34,391 nt of DNA, from positions 1-34,391 of IMG/VR virus record IMGVR_UViG_3300048538_000090. One strand, written 5' to 3'. Below are positions 22,329 through 31,505 of this stretch, in pieces (within the stretch, counting starts at the first letter, position 1; each line of letters starts with the position of its first letter). The DNA is from a virus. The notes under the pieces are model-generated. The model was not told the DNA's origin. It saw nothing but the letters and a program-made list of their open reading frames with translations, and made no database searches. A program made the position numbers and the translations under genes.

Positions 22329-24212
22329 TTAAGAACCGCCATCGTTACCAAGGCAGAAACTTACAGCGTGCCGTACCGCAACATCCATTGTCTGAATGAC
22401 TCGGACGCGCATAGTTCCACTTAAACCGTTGGTATATGGGTCTACCTGTAAGTCCAGGCCTCCCCAAAATCCTATTAACAAATCTTGAAAATTTCCGAAA
22501 TACAGATCGCCAGCTTCGACTTGGTTGCTGTTGATTGCACGATAACCGTTCAACGTACCGCCTGGCTCATAGACAAACTGAGCAGTTCCGGTAGCTTTCT
22601 CGGTAGTCTTCAGTCCACCAACCATTGAAGCAGGTAGAATGTACGCAAGATTACCCATCAGCGCGTTATCTTCAGCAATAGCAGTTTCCATTTCTACAAC
22701 TTTTGCGTAAGAAGGCACGGTAATTGGTGCAACACCAAAATCAACGCTGTTAATTCCAGCAGTAGACTTAATGCCGGTAGGTGACCCAGAAGTACCATTA
22801 CCGCGAAGGGCTGCTAAATCCATACCCAAGGCAATAGCCGTAGCAAGGTCATCACGAATAACTGCCTCAATGTCCAAAGTTGACTGCTGGAGCATACGTC
22901 GAGTTACTTGCGTATAGGCACCAATGTCTTTGGGTGACAAAGTGACCTGTCCGAAAGTAGGCTCTGTTTGAGCAACATCATCGCCTTCAGCGTTAAGCCA
23001 TGCAGCGCTAGAAGCTGTAAGCTTCTTGGGGATAGCAACATCGCTTTGCAGACCGTTCAACATACGCGCACCAGCCTGCATTACTGAGGATTGGTTACGC
23101 AGTACGTCAATGAAGTCACCGCCACGGAAATCTTCGGTCAATACAGCAGTATCAACGCCAGCAGACAGATCGCGGCTCCAGTTACGCAGAACGTCCGATG
23201 GGAGCATGATGCCCTCGGATGCACGTCCGTAAGCTTGTGAAGCAGCAGCAGAACACTCGATTTCAAAAGCAGCAGCTTCTTGAGCGCGCTTATCAGTCGG
23301 GTTAGCCAATGCGTTGATAGCACGGACGATAGAGAAGCGCTTAACTTCTTTGTCAGTCAGTCCTACGTTGGTTTCGTGTAGTGAACGCTCTGAGCCAATG
23401 ACTTCTAGCAATTCGCCACGAAATTCCTCAATTGATCGCCCTTGCTTTACAGCTTGTGCGGCCAAATCGGAACGTGAATGTGCAGCACCAAGCTCAATAA
23501 TCTTAGCTGCGTCTTTTTGTGCGGCTTTTCGGGCTTCTGCCTCAACCGCTGCAATATCTACTTCTGACATAGTATTTTCCTTTTGGAAGTCAGTTCTAAT
23601 TACAGGTTTTTGAGGTTCTTCAGCAGAACGCCCCAAGCCAACTGTCGGGTCGGCTGGTACGGAAACTAGTGAACCTTCTACGGGTCGCCAAGAACGAGCA
23701 ACATACTCGTCTTTATTTGACCCCCTTTCCAGCTTGTCGATTGAGTAACCAATACTTACATTAGTACGGATGCCATCAACCACATCATCAAATGCCTCTC
23801 TAGCAAGAGCGCTTCGTCCGAAACGCACCTTAGCCCGCAGCCTGCGAGACTCGCCATCAAGGTCAACTGATTCTATTACCCCAATCACTTGTGTATGATC
23901 GTGGTCAAGCAATAGCGGCGCTCTGCCACTACGCATAAACTCTAAGTCCATAGCGCTCTCAGAATGCTCTAGCACCTCAACGCCATAATTACGCTTTACA
24001 GGTTCTTCGCTACTCAATGCAATCATCGCGGTACGTGCTTCTTCATCCACCGCATCAATTTCCATTGCCATTGCGCGACTTTGTGTTTCTTCTGTTGCCC
24101 GAGATACCTGTTCGTCAGACACATCTACCGCGTCTTCAGATACCGCTTGCTCTACAGCCTCAACCGCCGCTTCTACCTGTACTTCTTCGCTTCTTTCTTC
24201 TGCGGAATCCAT
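22329..24212 (-). CDS. Prohead protease fused to major capsid protein (HK97 type)
   Basis: One frame of 627 residues joins two functions. ATG 24212 is chosen because AGGTGG lies at the right distance; an in-frame GTG at 24224 lies on that ribosome site. An acidic N-terminus leads to a U35/HK97 protease domain with LLDHDH (101-106), NVSIGY (151-156) and EGSLVSVPADPTVGLGR before residue 200. Helical delta-like scaffold (about 215-330) and an HK97 capsid fold follow, with typical motifs such as LPSDVLRNW, PTGIKST and a terminal beta-rich part. Maturation would free the protease from the capsid protein. An internal start inside the ORF would make capsid alone. Confidence 0.93.
   Translation of the reverse strand: MDSAEERSEEVQVEAAVEAVEQAVSEDAVDVSDEQVSRATEETQSRAMAMEIDAVDEEARTAMIALSSEEPVKRNYGVEVLEHSESAMDLEFMRSGRAPLLLDHDHTQVIGVIESVDLDGESRRLRAKVRFGRSALAREAFDDVVDGIRTNVSIGYSIDKLERGSNKDEYVARSWRPVEGSLVSVPADPTVGLGRSAEEPQKPVIRTDFQKENTMSEVDIAAVEAEARKAAQKDAAKIIELGAAHSRSDLAAQAVKQGRSIEEFRGELLEVIGSERSLHETNVGLTDKEVKRFSIVRAINALANPTDKRAQEAAAFEIECSAAASQAYGRASEGIMLPSDVLRNWSRDLSAGVDTAVLTEDFRGGDFIDVLRNQSSVMQAGARMLNGLQSDVAIPKKLTASSAAWLNAEGDDVAQTEPTFGQVTLSPKDIGAYTQVTRRMLQQSTLDIEAVIRDDLATAIALGMDLAALRGNGTSGSPTGIKSTAGINSVDFGVAPITVPSYAKVVEMETAIAEDNALMGNLAYILPASMVGGLKTTEKATGTAQFVYEPGGTLNGYRAINSNQVEAGDLYFGNFQDLLIGFWGGLDLQVDPYTNGLSGTMRVRVIQTMDVAVRHAVSFCLGNDGGS
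23568..23582 (-). promoter_or_regulatory. Internal ribosome site and start for capsid protein alone
   Basis: AAGGA at about 23578-23582 lies 7-8 bases before an in-frame ATG at 23570, which encodes Met215 of the fusion. Translation from here would give a 413-residue scaffold-plus-capsid protein without the protease. The site falls exactly at the domain boundary, which argues that it is used. Confidence 0.7.
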
Positions 24213-24260
24213 AAGATTATCCACCTATACAATTTAGTAAGAATATACCATAAATAACTA

Positions 24261-24500
24261 TCACAATGAATTTAGCTTGTTTTCCCAAAACACCGCATCC
24301 ATACGGTCTACATCTTCATTTCGTCTTTGTTTTGCACGCTTTCCAAATCTAATCAGTTTTATCTGCCCTTTTCTTCGGGCTAATACTTTATGCGTAAAAC
24401 GCGGGTGATCTGGCGTTTCTACAGGCTGGTTAAACGCTTCGACTCCAGCCCTGTCTAAAATCTTTTCTTTGCGCTTGTTCTTTTTCTTAGGCGGCGTCAT
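24261..24500 (-). CDS. Small basic conserved phage protein
   Basis: The 79-residue protein is strongly basic at both ends: MTPPKKKNKRKEK and later RFGKRAKQRR. Its middle, AFNQPVETPDHPRFTHKVL, then GQIKLIRFG and a final AVFWENKL, follows a pattern that I recall from a conserved phage protein family of the type GFNxPxRTPxHP...KxIRFG...AAYWANK. Its function is unknown to me. AGGTGA precedes the ATG. It lies between the fibre cassette and the capsid gene; a DNA-binding or assembly role in the head is possible. Confidence 0.8.
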   Translation of the reverse strand: MTPPKKKNKRKEKILDRAGVEAFNQPVETPDHPRFTHKVLARRKGQIKLIRFGKRAKQRRNEDVDRMDAVFWENKLNSL

Positions 24501-24507
24501 AAATCAC

Positions 24508-25671
24508 CTATATATCTGTGTTGTGCGGTATTAACAAAGACGCTTTCTTAACACCTTCGTTAATAACGCCTAGCGCAACGCCATTATCTTCAATGCTCTG
24601 GTTAATTGTTAAATCTCTTACATCACAAGTCCCAGTGCTAAAATCATCAACCCTTGCTATTCCTCTTACAGGCATAAAGCCAGCCGTACAAGATGGCTGA
24701 ACAATAACAACACCAGACGCCATATCAATGCACACGTCCCCATCATTGCTATCATCGGTATGATTCAGTAGCTCAATAACACCGGCATAATTGCGTAATA
24801 ACAATTGACCAGAACCGTTAAAGTCAATTTTCGGATTTGGTTGCCCTGCTAATGTGTTGCTGTAGCAGTCGATCATGCCAAGTAAAGCGTCTGGATTTAA
24901 CGTTATTGTTCCAAACAAAGAGCATTGAAATACAAAGCCGTTAGTAAAATTTATATCGCCAAGCAAACACTGACGATAAATGTTGTTGCCATCTAGCTCA
25001 CCAGTAACAAAGCAAAATTCAAAATCACAGTTTTGCAAATTTGCACTAGGATCAATGGTTATCAGTGTTGTAGCTGGTGAATCAGTAACAAATCGGTAAC
25101 TGCCCTGAAAATCCACATTAGCTATAGTCATAGATTCCAAAATACGTATTTGGTGCAAACCTTCCCGATCTGCAATGATTTTAGCGTCTGCTAGGTTATC
25201 AACAGGGGTAGAGCGCGTGCCTATTGGTACGGTTGTGCCTGATTGCCCGCCATTGCTGGGTGATACACAAACCTCGCCTTGATAAGCAGCAGAAAGCAAC
25301 GTAGATAAGTCTTGCAGGCCAGCAGAGTTACTAGAAGCAATAGATACTTGGTTTACGTTAGCTACATCAGCCAAATTAGTGTTTGCGCCGGTTAGGTTGA
25401 CTCGATACTGGTCATCTTCAAATGTAACTGTATAACCGTTGATTATTTCAACAACCCTTGCCAACACAACGCCACCAACCGTAATCGGGTCAATGTACCG
25501 GTGCGTAGTATCAAACACGATACCGTCAACATCGTCTTCTAAATCACGTAAAGTATCGTGAAAGAAGTCCATGTTTAACTGATAGATGGTTGAGGGTGTG
25601 GTTTGCAACAAGATCATATCGGATTTGTTGACCGATATAACTTTGGTGTCCCAATCTATAGTTATAGCCAC
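24508..25671 (-). CDS. Head-cassette fibre-like protein C
   Basis: The 387-residue protein starts with GTG at 25671 and has no strong ribosome site. The N-terminal part (about 1-130) is a conserved module with KVISVNKSDMILLQTTPS, RDLEDDVDGIVFDTTH and a VVEIINGYTVTFEDDQYRVN segment, widely seen beside head or fibre genes. From about residue 165 a repetitive pattern of NCDF, RQCLLGDINF and FQCSLFGTIT points to a right-handed beta-helix. Cys residues recur at similar spacing in successive turns. The end is TACDVRDL-like and then a short helix. I think it is a virion decoration or fibre; no function is proven. Confidence 0.8.
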   Translation of the reverse strand: MAITIDWDTKVISVNKSDMILLQTTPSTIYQLNMDFFHDTLRDLEDDVDGIVFDTTHRYIDPITVGGVVLARVVEIINGYTVTFEDDQYRVNLTGANTNLADVANVNQVSIASSNSAGLQDLSTLLSAAYQGEVCVSPSNGGQSGTTVPIGTRSTPVDNLADAKIIADREGLHQIRILESMTIANVDFQGSYRFVTDSPATTLITIDPSANLQNCDFEFCFVTGELDGNNIYRQCLLGDINFTNGFVFQCSLFGTITLNPDALLGMIDCYSNTLAGQPNPKIDFNGSGQLLLRNYAGVIELLNHTDDSNDGDVCIDMASGVVIVQPSCTAGFMPVRGIARVDDFSTGTCDVRDLTINQSIEDNGVALGVINEGVKKASLLIPHNTDI

Positions 25672-25677
25672 GGCAAA

Positions 25678-25869
25678 TTACTCTGTAGTGCTTCCCATGC
25701 CACGCCCTGCAACGTGACCGATTAACTGCTTGGTATTTGCCAAATCTCCCTGTATGGCCGCAATAGCCGCCTCAATTCTAGTAACTCGCTGCTGTAGCTC
25801 AACCAGTTTTTCTTGCTGATTCTTTGAATTAGTATGTAATGCACCAATATTTTTATCTTGGTAATTCAT
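25678..25869 (-). CDS. Short coiled-coil protein
   Basis: The 63-residue protein is mainly one amphipathic coiled coil: QEKLVELQQRVTRIEAAIAAI, with hydrophobic residues at heptad positions from about 20 to 50. ATG follows the previous stop without a gap (TAAATG), and AAGGA lies before it. Small oligomerising helices like this often pair a fibre to its anchor. It lies between two fibre-like genes of the head cassette. Confidence 0.75.
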   Translation of the reverse strand: MNYQDKNIGALHTNSKNQQEKLVELQQRVTRIEAAIAAIQGDLANTKQLIGHVAGRGMGSTTE

Positions 25870-27483
25870 TTACTGATCCTTAATTAGCTGAACCGTCAGT
25901 GACGAATCCGCAGCACTTGATATAGTACCAGCAGGGGAAGCAGGTTTATATAAAGTGCCATCGCCCAAGCTTGGGGTTGCGCGCCTTACACTGCCAACAA
26001 AAGGCTGGTCTGCTGTTAGCGATACAGTCGCGCTAACTTCGCCGTTTACGTCTGTGTTTATTTTGTCAATCAGCACTGTACCTGCCGTTAAGTTGCCGCC
26101 AGTATCAGCCACAACATAAACACGCGCATCAGGTATAACGGCGTTAGTATCAATATCCTTTACTACAATCGTAAAAGTGACCTGTCCAGCAACTACGTTT
26201 ACAGTAGCACCAGCAGTTCTAATTGACGGTACAGTAGCACCAGACGCCACGTTTATCGTCAAAGTACCAGAAGCTACGTTTACAAATATTGCTTCGTTAC
26301 CGGTACTGCTAGTTGACGCTGGCGAACCCGTAGACCCTGCGACATAGCCTGTTGCCGTGCAATTCCAGTTCATTGATCCAGTACCAACACTTGTAAGCTC
26401 TACAGCGTAATTAGAGCCATCTGAGACAAATGTGCAATCGTCCAAATCAGCCAAATCATCAGTAATCACTGAAGAAGCTGAAATAATCCCGTTAAACGTG
26501 CAAGCTGTAAATGTCGCTTGATTGGCAGTAATTGATTCGCAGTTAATCCATGTAGAGCCAGTTACCGACACTGAAGAATGCAAAGAAGTTGTAGCAATAT
26601 TTTGGAAAACGCTGCCCGTTATAGTGGTAGAGCTAGACGTATTTACGGTAATAACGCCTTTGTCTGTAGCATCCAAAGACAAGAATGTAATCCCATCCCA
26701 CGTCACCACAGACGAAGCATTATCAATAATTATTTCTTTATGCCCTATTAGAGTGTGCTGATTTACTGCCGATGGGTTGTTGTCTGGGAACAAAACTAAA
26801 ATATTGCTCTCAGAAAACTCACATTGAGCAGCACCCGTACCAATAAGTACCTTGCCTTGAACCTGAACACCGCCCCCAACTTCTTGGATCAGCCCCCAAG
26901 ATCGCGTCAGGTTATCTGCAAACTGAGCCAAGCCCGTAAATGTTGCTGGCTGACCTACACCATCAGTAATTGACACGTTACTGCCGTATCGAATGGCGTC
27001 AACTCCCAAGTTGGGAGCCTTAACCGACACTGTTCCATTCATTACTGAGCCAAAGAAGCTTGGCGTAGCACCCGCGCTACCTACAGCGTTATCAGGTGTC
27101 AGTGAGTAACGGATTGGGTAACAAACCCAGCCGCCTCGGAAGTAGGTGTCGTTACCTGCTACATAGTATTCTTTTCTGGCATTGGTGCCAGTACCAAGAG
27201 TGACCCGAAGGCCACCATTAGTCAGTAAATCTGTAGTTCCAGGTGTAGATACATATATCCATACGTAAACGTGATCGTCAGTACCTTGGGCGGTTGCACC
27301 ATTGTTGTAATGATGGCCTTTCAATTCATTTTTGACCTGCTTCGCAATGCAGTTATTGCCCTGAATAAAGAAGTCCGGCTCTACAGACAAACCAGCACCA
27401 CCCCCGCCAAGAGCCGCCCATCCGGTTGTACTCTCAGCGAGGTTTATGTCAGTTAAGTCTGTACTGTAGACCGGAGCCGCCAT
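25870..27483 (-). CDS. Head-cassette fibre-like protein B
   Basis: The 537-residue protein has an N-terminal lectin- or jelly-roll-like part (1-210), for instance DHVYVWIYVSTPGTTDLL and YFRGGWVCYPIRY. A repetitive beta-solenoid follows (about 230-400) with turns such as SVTGSTWINCESI, TFTACTFNGII and LDDCTFVSD. A C-terminal carboxypeptidase-regulatory-like Ig domain (about 430-490) has VVKDIDTNAVIPDARVYV. No enzyme motif is seen. The start is close behind the previous stop. The combination suits a surface fibre with a sugar-binding or decoration role, inferred only from the sequence pattern. Confidence 0.8.
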   Translation of the reverse strand: MAAPVYSTDLTDINLAESTTGWAALGGGGAGLSVEPDFFIQGNNCIAKQVKNELKGHHYNNGATAQGTDDHVYVWIYVSTPGTTDLLTNGGLRVTLGTGTNARKEYYVAGNDTYFRGGWVCYPIRYSLTPDNAVGSAGATPSFFGSVMNGTVSVKAPNLGVDAIRYGSNVSITDGVGQPATFTGLAQFADNLTRSWGLIQEVGGGVQVQGKVLIGTGAAQCEFSESNILVLFPDNNPSAVNQHTLIGHKEIIIDNASSVVTWDGITFLSLDATDKGVITVNTSSSTTITGSVFQNIATTSLHSSVSVTGSTWINCESITANQATFTACTFNGIISASSVITDDLADLDDCTFVSDGSNYAVELTSVGTGSMNWNCTATGYVAGSTGSPASTSSTGNEAIFVNVASGTLTINVASGATVPSIRTAGATVNVVAGQVTFTIVVKDIDTNAVIPDARVYVVADTGGNLTAGTVLIDKINTDVNGEVSATVSLTADQPFVGSVRRATPSLGDGTLYKPASPAGTISSAADSSLTVQLIKDQ

Positions 27484-27486
27484 ATC

Positions 27487-29241
27487 TTAAACGTCCGGTG
27501 TCCGAATCGCTGTAACACTTGAGTCGGCATTACCAAACACGGCTTCTGTCTCAAAGGTTTTAATACCCTGAGTATCGCCAGCCGTACCGCCATCACGTAC
27601 ACGTACAAACAACGTTCTATTTGATCCGCTGTATGTGGCCGTGTAGCTTTGCGTTGCCGCAGTGCCGTTATACAAAGCATCAACGTAAGATATAAACACG
27701 TTATTGCTACCAGCAGCAGTAGGCGCGCCAGTACAACCCGTAAAGGTCATAGTTCCAGAAGCAACCGTGTAGCCGGTGTAAGTAACGCGCTGATATACAC
27801 CATTGTTATCTTCTACGCGGATAGTTCCGGTGTTTGGCGTGTCATCTTCAGAAGCAGTACCAGTACCAGGAACCTCTGTTCCAGTAGTAACTACAATGCT
27901 AGCCGCGCCAGAAGTAATACCTGCATTTAAAGTAAACTGGCCGTTATCAAGCGCGGTTGCGCCTGTAGATGGGCCTACCAAAATACGGTCTTCGCCACTT
28001 GTTACGCCACCAACAGTAACTTTTACATTGTTTGGCGCTGAAGTTGCGTTATTACCCAAGTCAAATACAGTATCGCTTGGGCCAAGATCAGCAGCCTCTA
28101 CACCAAGACCATACGCACCAATCAAAGCTGAACCTGTTGATACACCAATAAACGGTGCAGATACGGGTCGCTCAATGTTGCCGCTTACGGTAAATGTTGC
28201 ACCGCCGTTGCCGGTCACAGTGCCAGAAGTAGGCGCAACGCCTGTTAGCAACTGAATCCACATTGCAGTGCCAGAAGCCGTATCGTCTATCGCCAAAAGT
28301 TGACCAGTGCCGCCAGTCCAGCTTACAGACTCAGGTTCTACAAACGTACCTGCCGCTTGCGTACCGTCAATTTGGTGGGTGATGCCTCGGAAAATCTTGG
28401 CATCAATACCGTACAAAGTGCCAGCATTACCCGAATCAGCGCGAGAAATGTACTTAATACGCTGATAAAGCTGATTGATAGTGTAAATGTCGCGGTTCCA
28501 CTCGGAATAATAAGGCTCTGGGGTTCCGTTAGCGTTTACATCAATCTCACGATAACCTTCTGTGTTGGTAATAGTAGTAAAACCAGAAGCGTCTGCATCG
28601 TCGTTAAGGTCATCGGTGTAGTTAAGTGCCGATACGTTGTTGCCTCGGGCAGTACCGTTAATCTTAAATTCTGAGTACGTTTGGCCTTTAGTCTTACTGG
28701 CTGGCTTAGTAGTAAAGTCAACGCGGGTAAAGGTTACAATCCGGCGACCATCAATATCTGCACCGCCAGTTCTAACCTTCAGCATAAACCGGTGTGAAAT
28801 ACCATTTGCCACATCACGGTTCAAACCTTTCTCGGTTTCACCGTTTGGTATGCTGTTCCAGAAATCGTTAGTCAACAAAGCGCCATCTTGGATGATTTGT
28901 AAATCCATACCTTCGCCAGCAATAACTACAAGACCATCAAATATTTCATTGCCGCCTAACTGCTCAATAGAACCGTCAAAAAGGTGTTCGCTAGAGGTTT
29001 GGTCAATGTTATACCCGTTGATAAGTACAACGTAGTTATCGGTCTTACGATCCGAAGGTGTATCAGTCGTAATATCGACTAAATCGTTTGCTGTAGCTGC
29101 TACCGCATCGTCTGCAATATCAGAAAGCCATCGGTGAAACTCAATTACGGAATAGTAGCCAGCACCAGCAGCGCCGTGTGCAGCCCCCGTATAAGTTATG
29201 TTGCCATTAGCGGCAACTGCAAAATCGTCGGCAATAGCCAT
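27487..29241 (-). CDS. Head-cassette structural protein A
   Basis: The 584-residue protein starts after AGGAG and shows a conserved N-terminal domain: YYSVIEFHRWLSDIADDA, VVLINGYNIDQTSSEHLFDG, and ISHRFMLKVRTGGADIDG, where it is presumably anchored to the virion. The middle includes YYSEWNRDIYTINQLYQRIKY and then a Gly/Thr-rich beta-rich C-terminal half. It resembles large structural proteins I have seen in phage head regions, with no settled name. It lies next to the collagen-like gene and before proteins B and C, probably forming one fibre or spike on the capsid. Confidence 0.8.
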   Translation of the reverse strand: MAIADDFAVAANGNITYTGAAHGAAGAGYYSVIEFHRWLSDIADDAVAATANDLVDITTDTPSDRKTDNYVVLINGYNIDQTSSEHLFDGSIEQLGGNEIFDGLVVIAGEGMDLQIIQDGALLTNDFWNSIPNGETEKGLNRDVANGISHRFMLKVRTGGADIDGRRIVTFTRVDFTTKPASKTKGQTYSEFKINGTARGNNVSALNYTDDLNDDADASGFTTITNTEGYREIDVNANGTPEPYYSEWNRDIYTINQLYQRIKYISRADSGNAGTLYGIDAKIFRGITHQIDGTQAAGTFVEPESVSWTGGTGQLLAIDDTASGTAMWIQLLTGVAPTSGTVTGNGGATFTVSGNIERPVSAPFIGVSTGSALIGAYGLGVEAADLGPSDTVFDLGNNATSAPNNVKVTVGGVTSGEDRILVGPSTGATALDNGQFTLNAGITSGAASIVVTTGTEVPGTGTASEDDTPNTGTIRVEDNNGVYQRVTYTGYTVASGTMTFTGCTGAPTAAGSNNVFISYVDALYNGTAATQSYTATYSGSNRTLFVRVRDGGTAGDTQGIKTFETEAVFGNADSSVTAIRTPDV

Positions 29242-29257
29242 ATTTTACTGCTCCTGT

Positions 29258-29986
29258 TTAAATTGTCATTCCGCGTTCAATTACTAAGCCTGTAACAGTC
29301 GATCCGTCAAACGCACTATAAAAGCGATCAGAGTAAGGATTACTGCCAATAAGGCGATATAAGGTGTCATTAACATACTGATAGCGATAAACGTCACCAC
29401 TAACAATAGATTGTTCAAAGACTGGCTCAACTGCGTAATTAGATACATAGTCTATCCATTTTAAACCGGCTGGCGCGCCAGTAGTAGGCCCACCGCCGTT
29501 ATAATATTGGTTAGTTTGCTTAAAAGTTATCCACTGACCATACCGGTTAGGGGCTATCTCAAAAGCTACTTTTCCGTTCTCTATTTTATGGCGTGGGATA
29601 TGACCGGCCTTACCTTCTTTACCAGTCTTTCCGGTATTACCGGTTACACCTTTTTCGCCTTTCTCACCCTTTGGCCCTTTTGGGCCTGATTTACCTTCTT
29701 TTCCCTGTACGCCTTGACTGCCTTGCGTACCTTTGTCGCCTTTTGACCCTCTTGGGCCTTGCTTACCTTGCGGCCCTGCTGGCCCTGATTCACCAGTGCG
29801 ACCTTGTAAACCTTCCGGCCCTTCAACGCCTTGCGGGCCTTCTGGGCCTCTATCGCCGCGCTCCGGCAACGGTATAGACTTAATTAGCTCTATATCACGC
29901 TCTAAAGTCTCAGTATTGCCCCTTAAACGGTCTTCTACAGACTTTAACCGCTCTAGGAATACAGCAAGTAACTGATTAGTCTTCAC
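29258..29986 (-). CDS. Collagen-like virion protein
   Basis: The 242-residue protein starts with GTG 29986, overlapping the portal stop. Residues 1-40 form a heptad helix (LLAVFLERLKSVEDRL) that could trimerise. Residues 44-127 are 28 uninterrupted G-x-y triplets, such as GPEGPQGVEGPEG and GPKGPKGEKGEKG, a true collagen triple-helix sequence. The rest is a small beta domain with WITFKQTNQYYN and WIDYVSNY. Such proteins serve as rigid stalks or as surface-attaching appendages in phages. Its position in the head module, not the tail module, is unusual and suggests a head fibre. Confidence 0.9.
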   Translation of the reverse strand: MKTNQLLAVFLERLKSVEDRLRGNTETLERDIELIKSIPLPERGDRGPEGPQGVEGPEGLQGRTGESGPAGPQGKQGPRGSKGDKGTQGSQGVQGKEGKSGPKGPKGEKGEKGVTGNTGKTGKEGKAGHIPRHKIENGKVAFEIAPNRYGQWITFKQTNQYYNGGGPTTGAPAGLKWIDYVSNYAVEPVFEQSIVSGDVYRYQYVNDTLYRLIGSNPYSDRFYSAFDGSTVTGLVIERGMTI

Positions 29987-31505
29987 TTAAAAAAGCCCTT
30001 TTTAAGCTTTCTTGCAAGACCTCATTTAATCCCCTGTCGGCTTGATCTTCGTTATTATCGTTACTAGGCTTTGGATTTCCATAAGGCTCTAGCGCATAAT
30101 CGACGCCAAATTGCTGCATCATATCTTTATCGCGGTCAATTTGAGCTAAAAGTTCTTCAACGTCTTTGCCATACTGACTGGCTACGTCTTGCAAGCTCAA
30201 TACACCACTTTGCAGCCCAAGAATAGCCGCAGCCATTTCTTTTTGGGGATCAACCCAAGACCAAGCCTTACCTCGGAATTGTGCCGCGTCTGCAAACTTA
30301 TCAAATGCAGCTACCGGTATACCAAAAGAGTCTACTTCCATAGCTGACCGCAGCCAGCCTTCAAACACCGGTCGTATAAAGTGATCTAACATAAAGCATT
30401 GCAAGTTTCGGTAATAATCGCGTTCTTCTAGCGCGCCTTGCCGAATACTAGAGTAAGAAGTCGCTTCTAGGTCATTAGCAAGTGACGTATAGGATACGCC
30501 CATACCCGAAGCGATACTTTTTAATATAGCCTTATGAAAATCAGCAAATTCATTGCTTGGAAATGCAGGATCAAACTTTTCCAGACCTACACCTTGAGGC
30601 AACTGGTGAAATGTTCCTGGTTCTGCATCCATGATAGGCACATTGTTCTCTATATCGTCAGGAACAAAGCCATCACCAGCCGGTGACGTAAAAAAGCCCA
30701 TTTTTGACGCGCCAATACGCGCATTAATGACAGCAGCCTCACTAAAACCAGACAAATGCTTAATCGCGTTGATTGAAGGCGCTAACCAAGGCTCACCGCG
30801 AGTTTGACCGGCCCGTAACTGTATAAATACATGTATAACTTTTTCTGCTAAAACCCGAACATGCTGCTTATTAGGCTTGTTAGCCCAATCATAATCACCA
30901 GGATGATAAGTGATGAAGTGATAGGCGACTGGTCTGCGAAACTTGTCCATTTCCACGCCCATTCGTATCTCATTGCCATTAGCCAGCCGCTCATTCTTTT
31001 CATCGTCAAGCTGATCTGCTTCCAGAAATTCAAGAGAAAATGTGTCATGGAAGTTGTTACCCCTGTGTTTAATTGCAATAATTTCGCCATCACGCGCTAA
31101 ACTTTCGATCGCCATCTTTTGCACGTCGATCCAAGTCATTTTTCCGTCAACAGAGGCATTACCAAGCTTTCCCCACGTCTTAAATGCGTTTTCTACGCGG
31201 GAATTGCCATCAACGTCCAATTGATCGCCAGAAGAAGACCTAGCCTTAACCTGCAACGTAAAACCGCGATCACCGACCACATTGGCCTTCAATAGCTCAA
31301 AATAACGCTTCACATACTCATTATTTCGGGCTAAATCACGCGATCTGGCACGTAAACTGCGTAATGCTGGTCTTAATTCGCTATCGGCAGACCGTTCAGA
31401 CCCAACAAAGTCATTTAACAGTCTATTTTGCCCTGCGGCACTGTAATAACGCTTCTGAGTCTTTGCAGGCTCAACTTTGCGCTTAAAAAAGTCTGAGAAA
31501 GCCAT
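29976..31505 (-). CDS. Portal protein (lambda gpB family)
   Basis: The 509-residue protein has the typical opening of lambda-type portals: DSELRPALRSLRARSRDLAR, then NNEYVKRYFELLKANVVGDRGF. Conserved parts follow: GEIIAIKHRG, EFLEADQLDD, then VIHVFIQLRAGQTRGEPWLAP, and GMGVSYTSLANDLEATSYSS with ALEERDYYRNLQ. The tail is acidic. Twelve copies form the ring through which DNA enters and to which the terminase and tail attach. The ATG overlaps the previous stop by one base (TAATG). Its length is within the usual range. Confidence 0.95.
   Translation of the reverse strand: MAFSDFFKRKVEPAKTQKRYYSAAGQNRLLNDFVGSERSADSELRPALRSLRARSRDLARNNEYVKRYFELLKANVVGDRGFTLQVKARSSSGDQLDVDGNSRVENAFKTWGKLGNASVDGKMTWIDVQKMAIESLARDGEIIAIKHRGNNFHDTFSLEFLEADQLDDEKNERLANGNEIRMGVEMDKFRRPVAYHFITYHPGDYDWANKPNKQHVRVLAEKVIHVFIQLRAGQTRGEPWLAPSINAIKHLSGFSEAAVINARIGASKMGFFTSPAGDGFVPDDIENNVPIMDAEPGTFHQLPQGVGLEKFDPAFPSNEFADFHKAILKSIASGMGVSYTSLANDLEATSYSSIRQGALEERDYYRNLQCFMLDHFIRPVFEGWLRSAMEVDSFGIPVAAFDKFADAAQFRGKAWSWVDPQKEMAAAILGLQSGVLSLQDVASQYGKDVEELLAQIDRDKDMMQQFGVDYALEPYGNPKPSNDNNEDQADRGLNEVLQESLKRAFLSED

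Noticed and set aside
27453-27683. A 76-codon minus-strand frame spanning the boundary of fibre-like proteins A and B
   Set aside because: It has no ribosome site and no recognisable sequence and covers well-supported coding frames of both neighbours.
29593-29975. Plus-strand and minus-strand alternative frames in the collagen region
   Set aside because: The regular Gly codons leave other frames free of stops, so they are Pro/Leu- or Lys-rich shadows of the collagen triplets.
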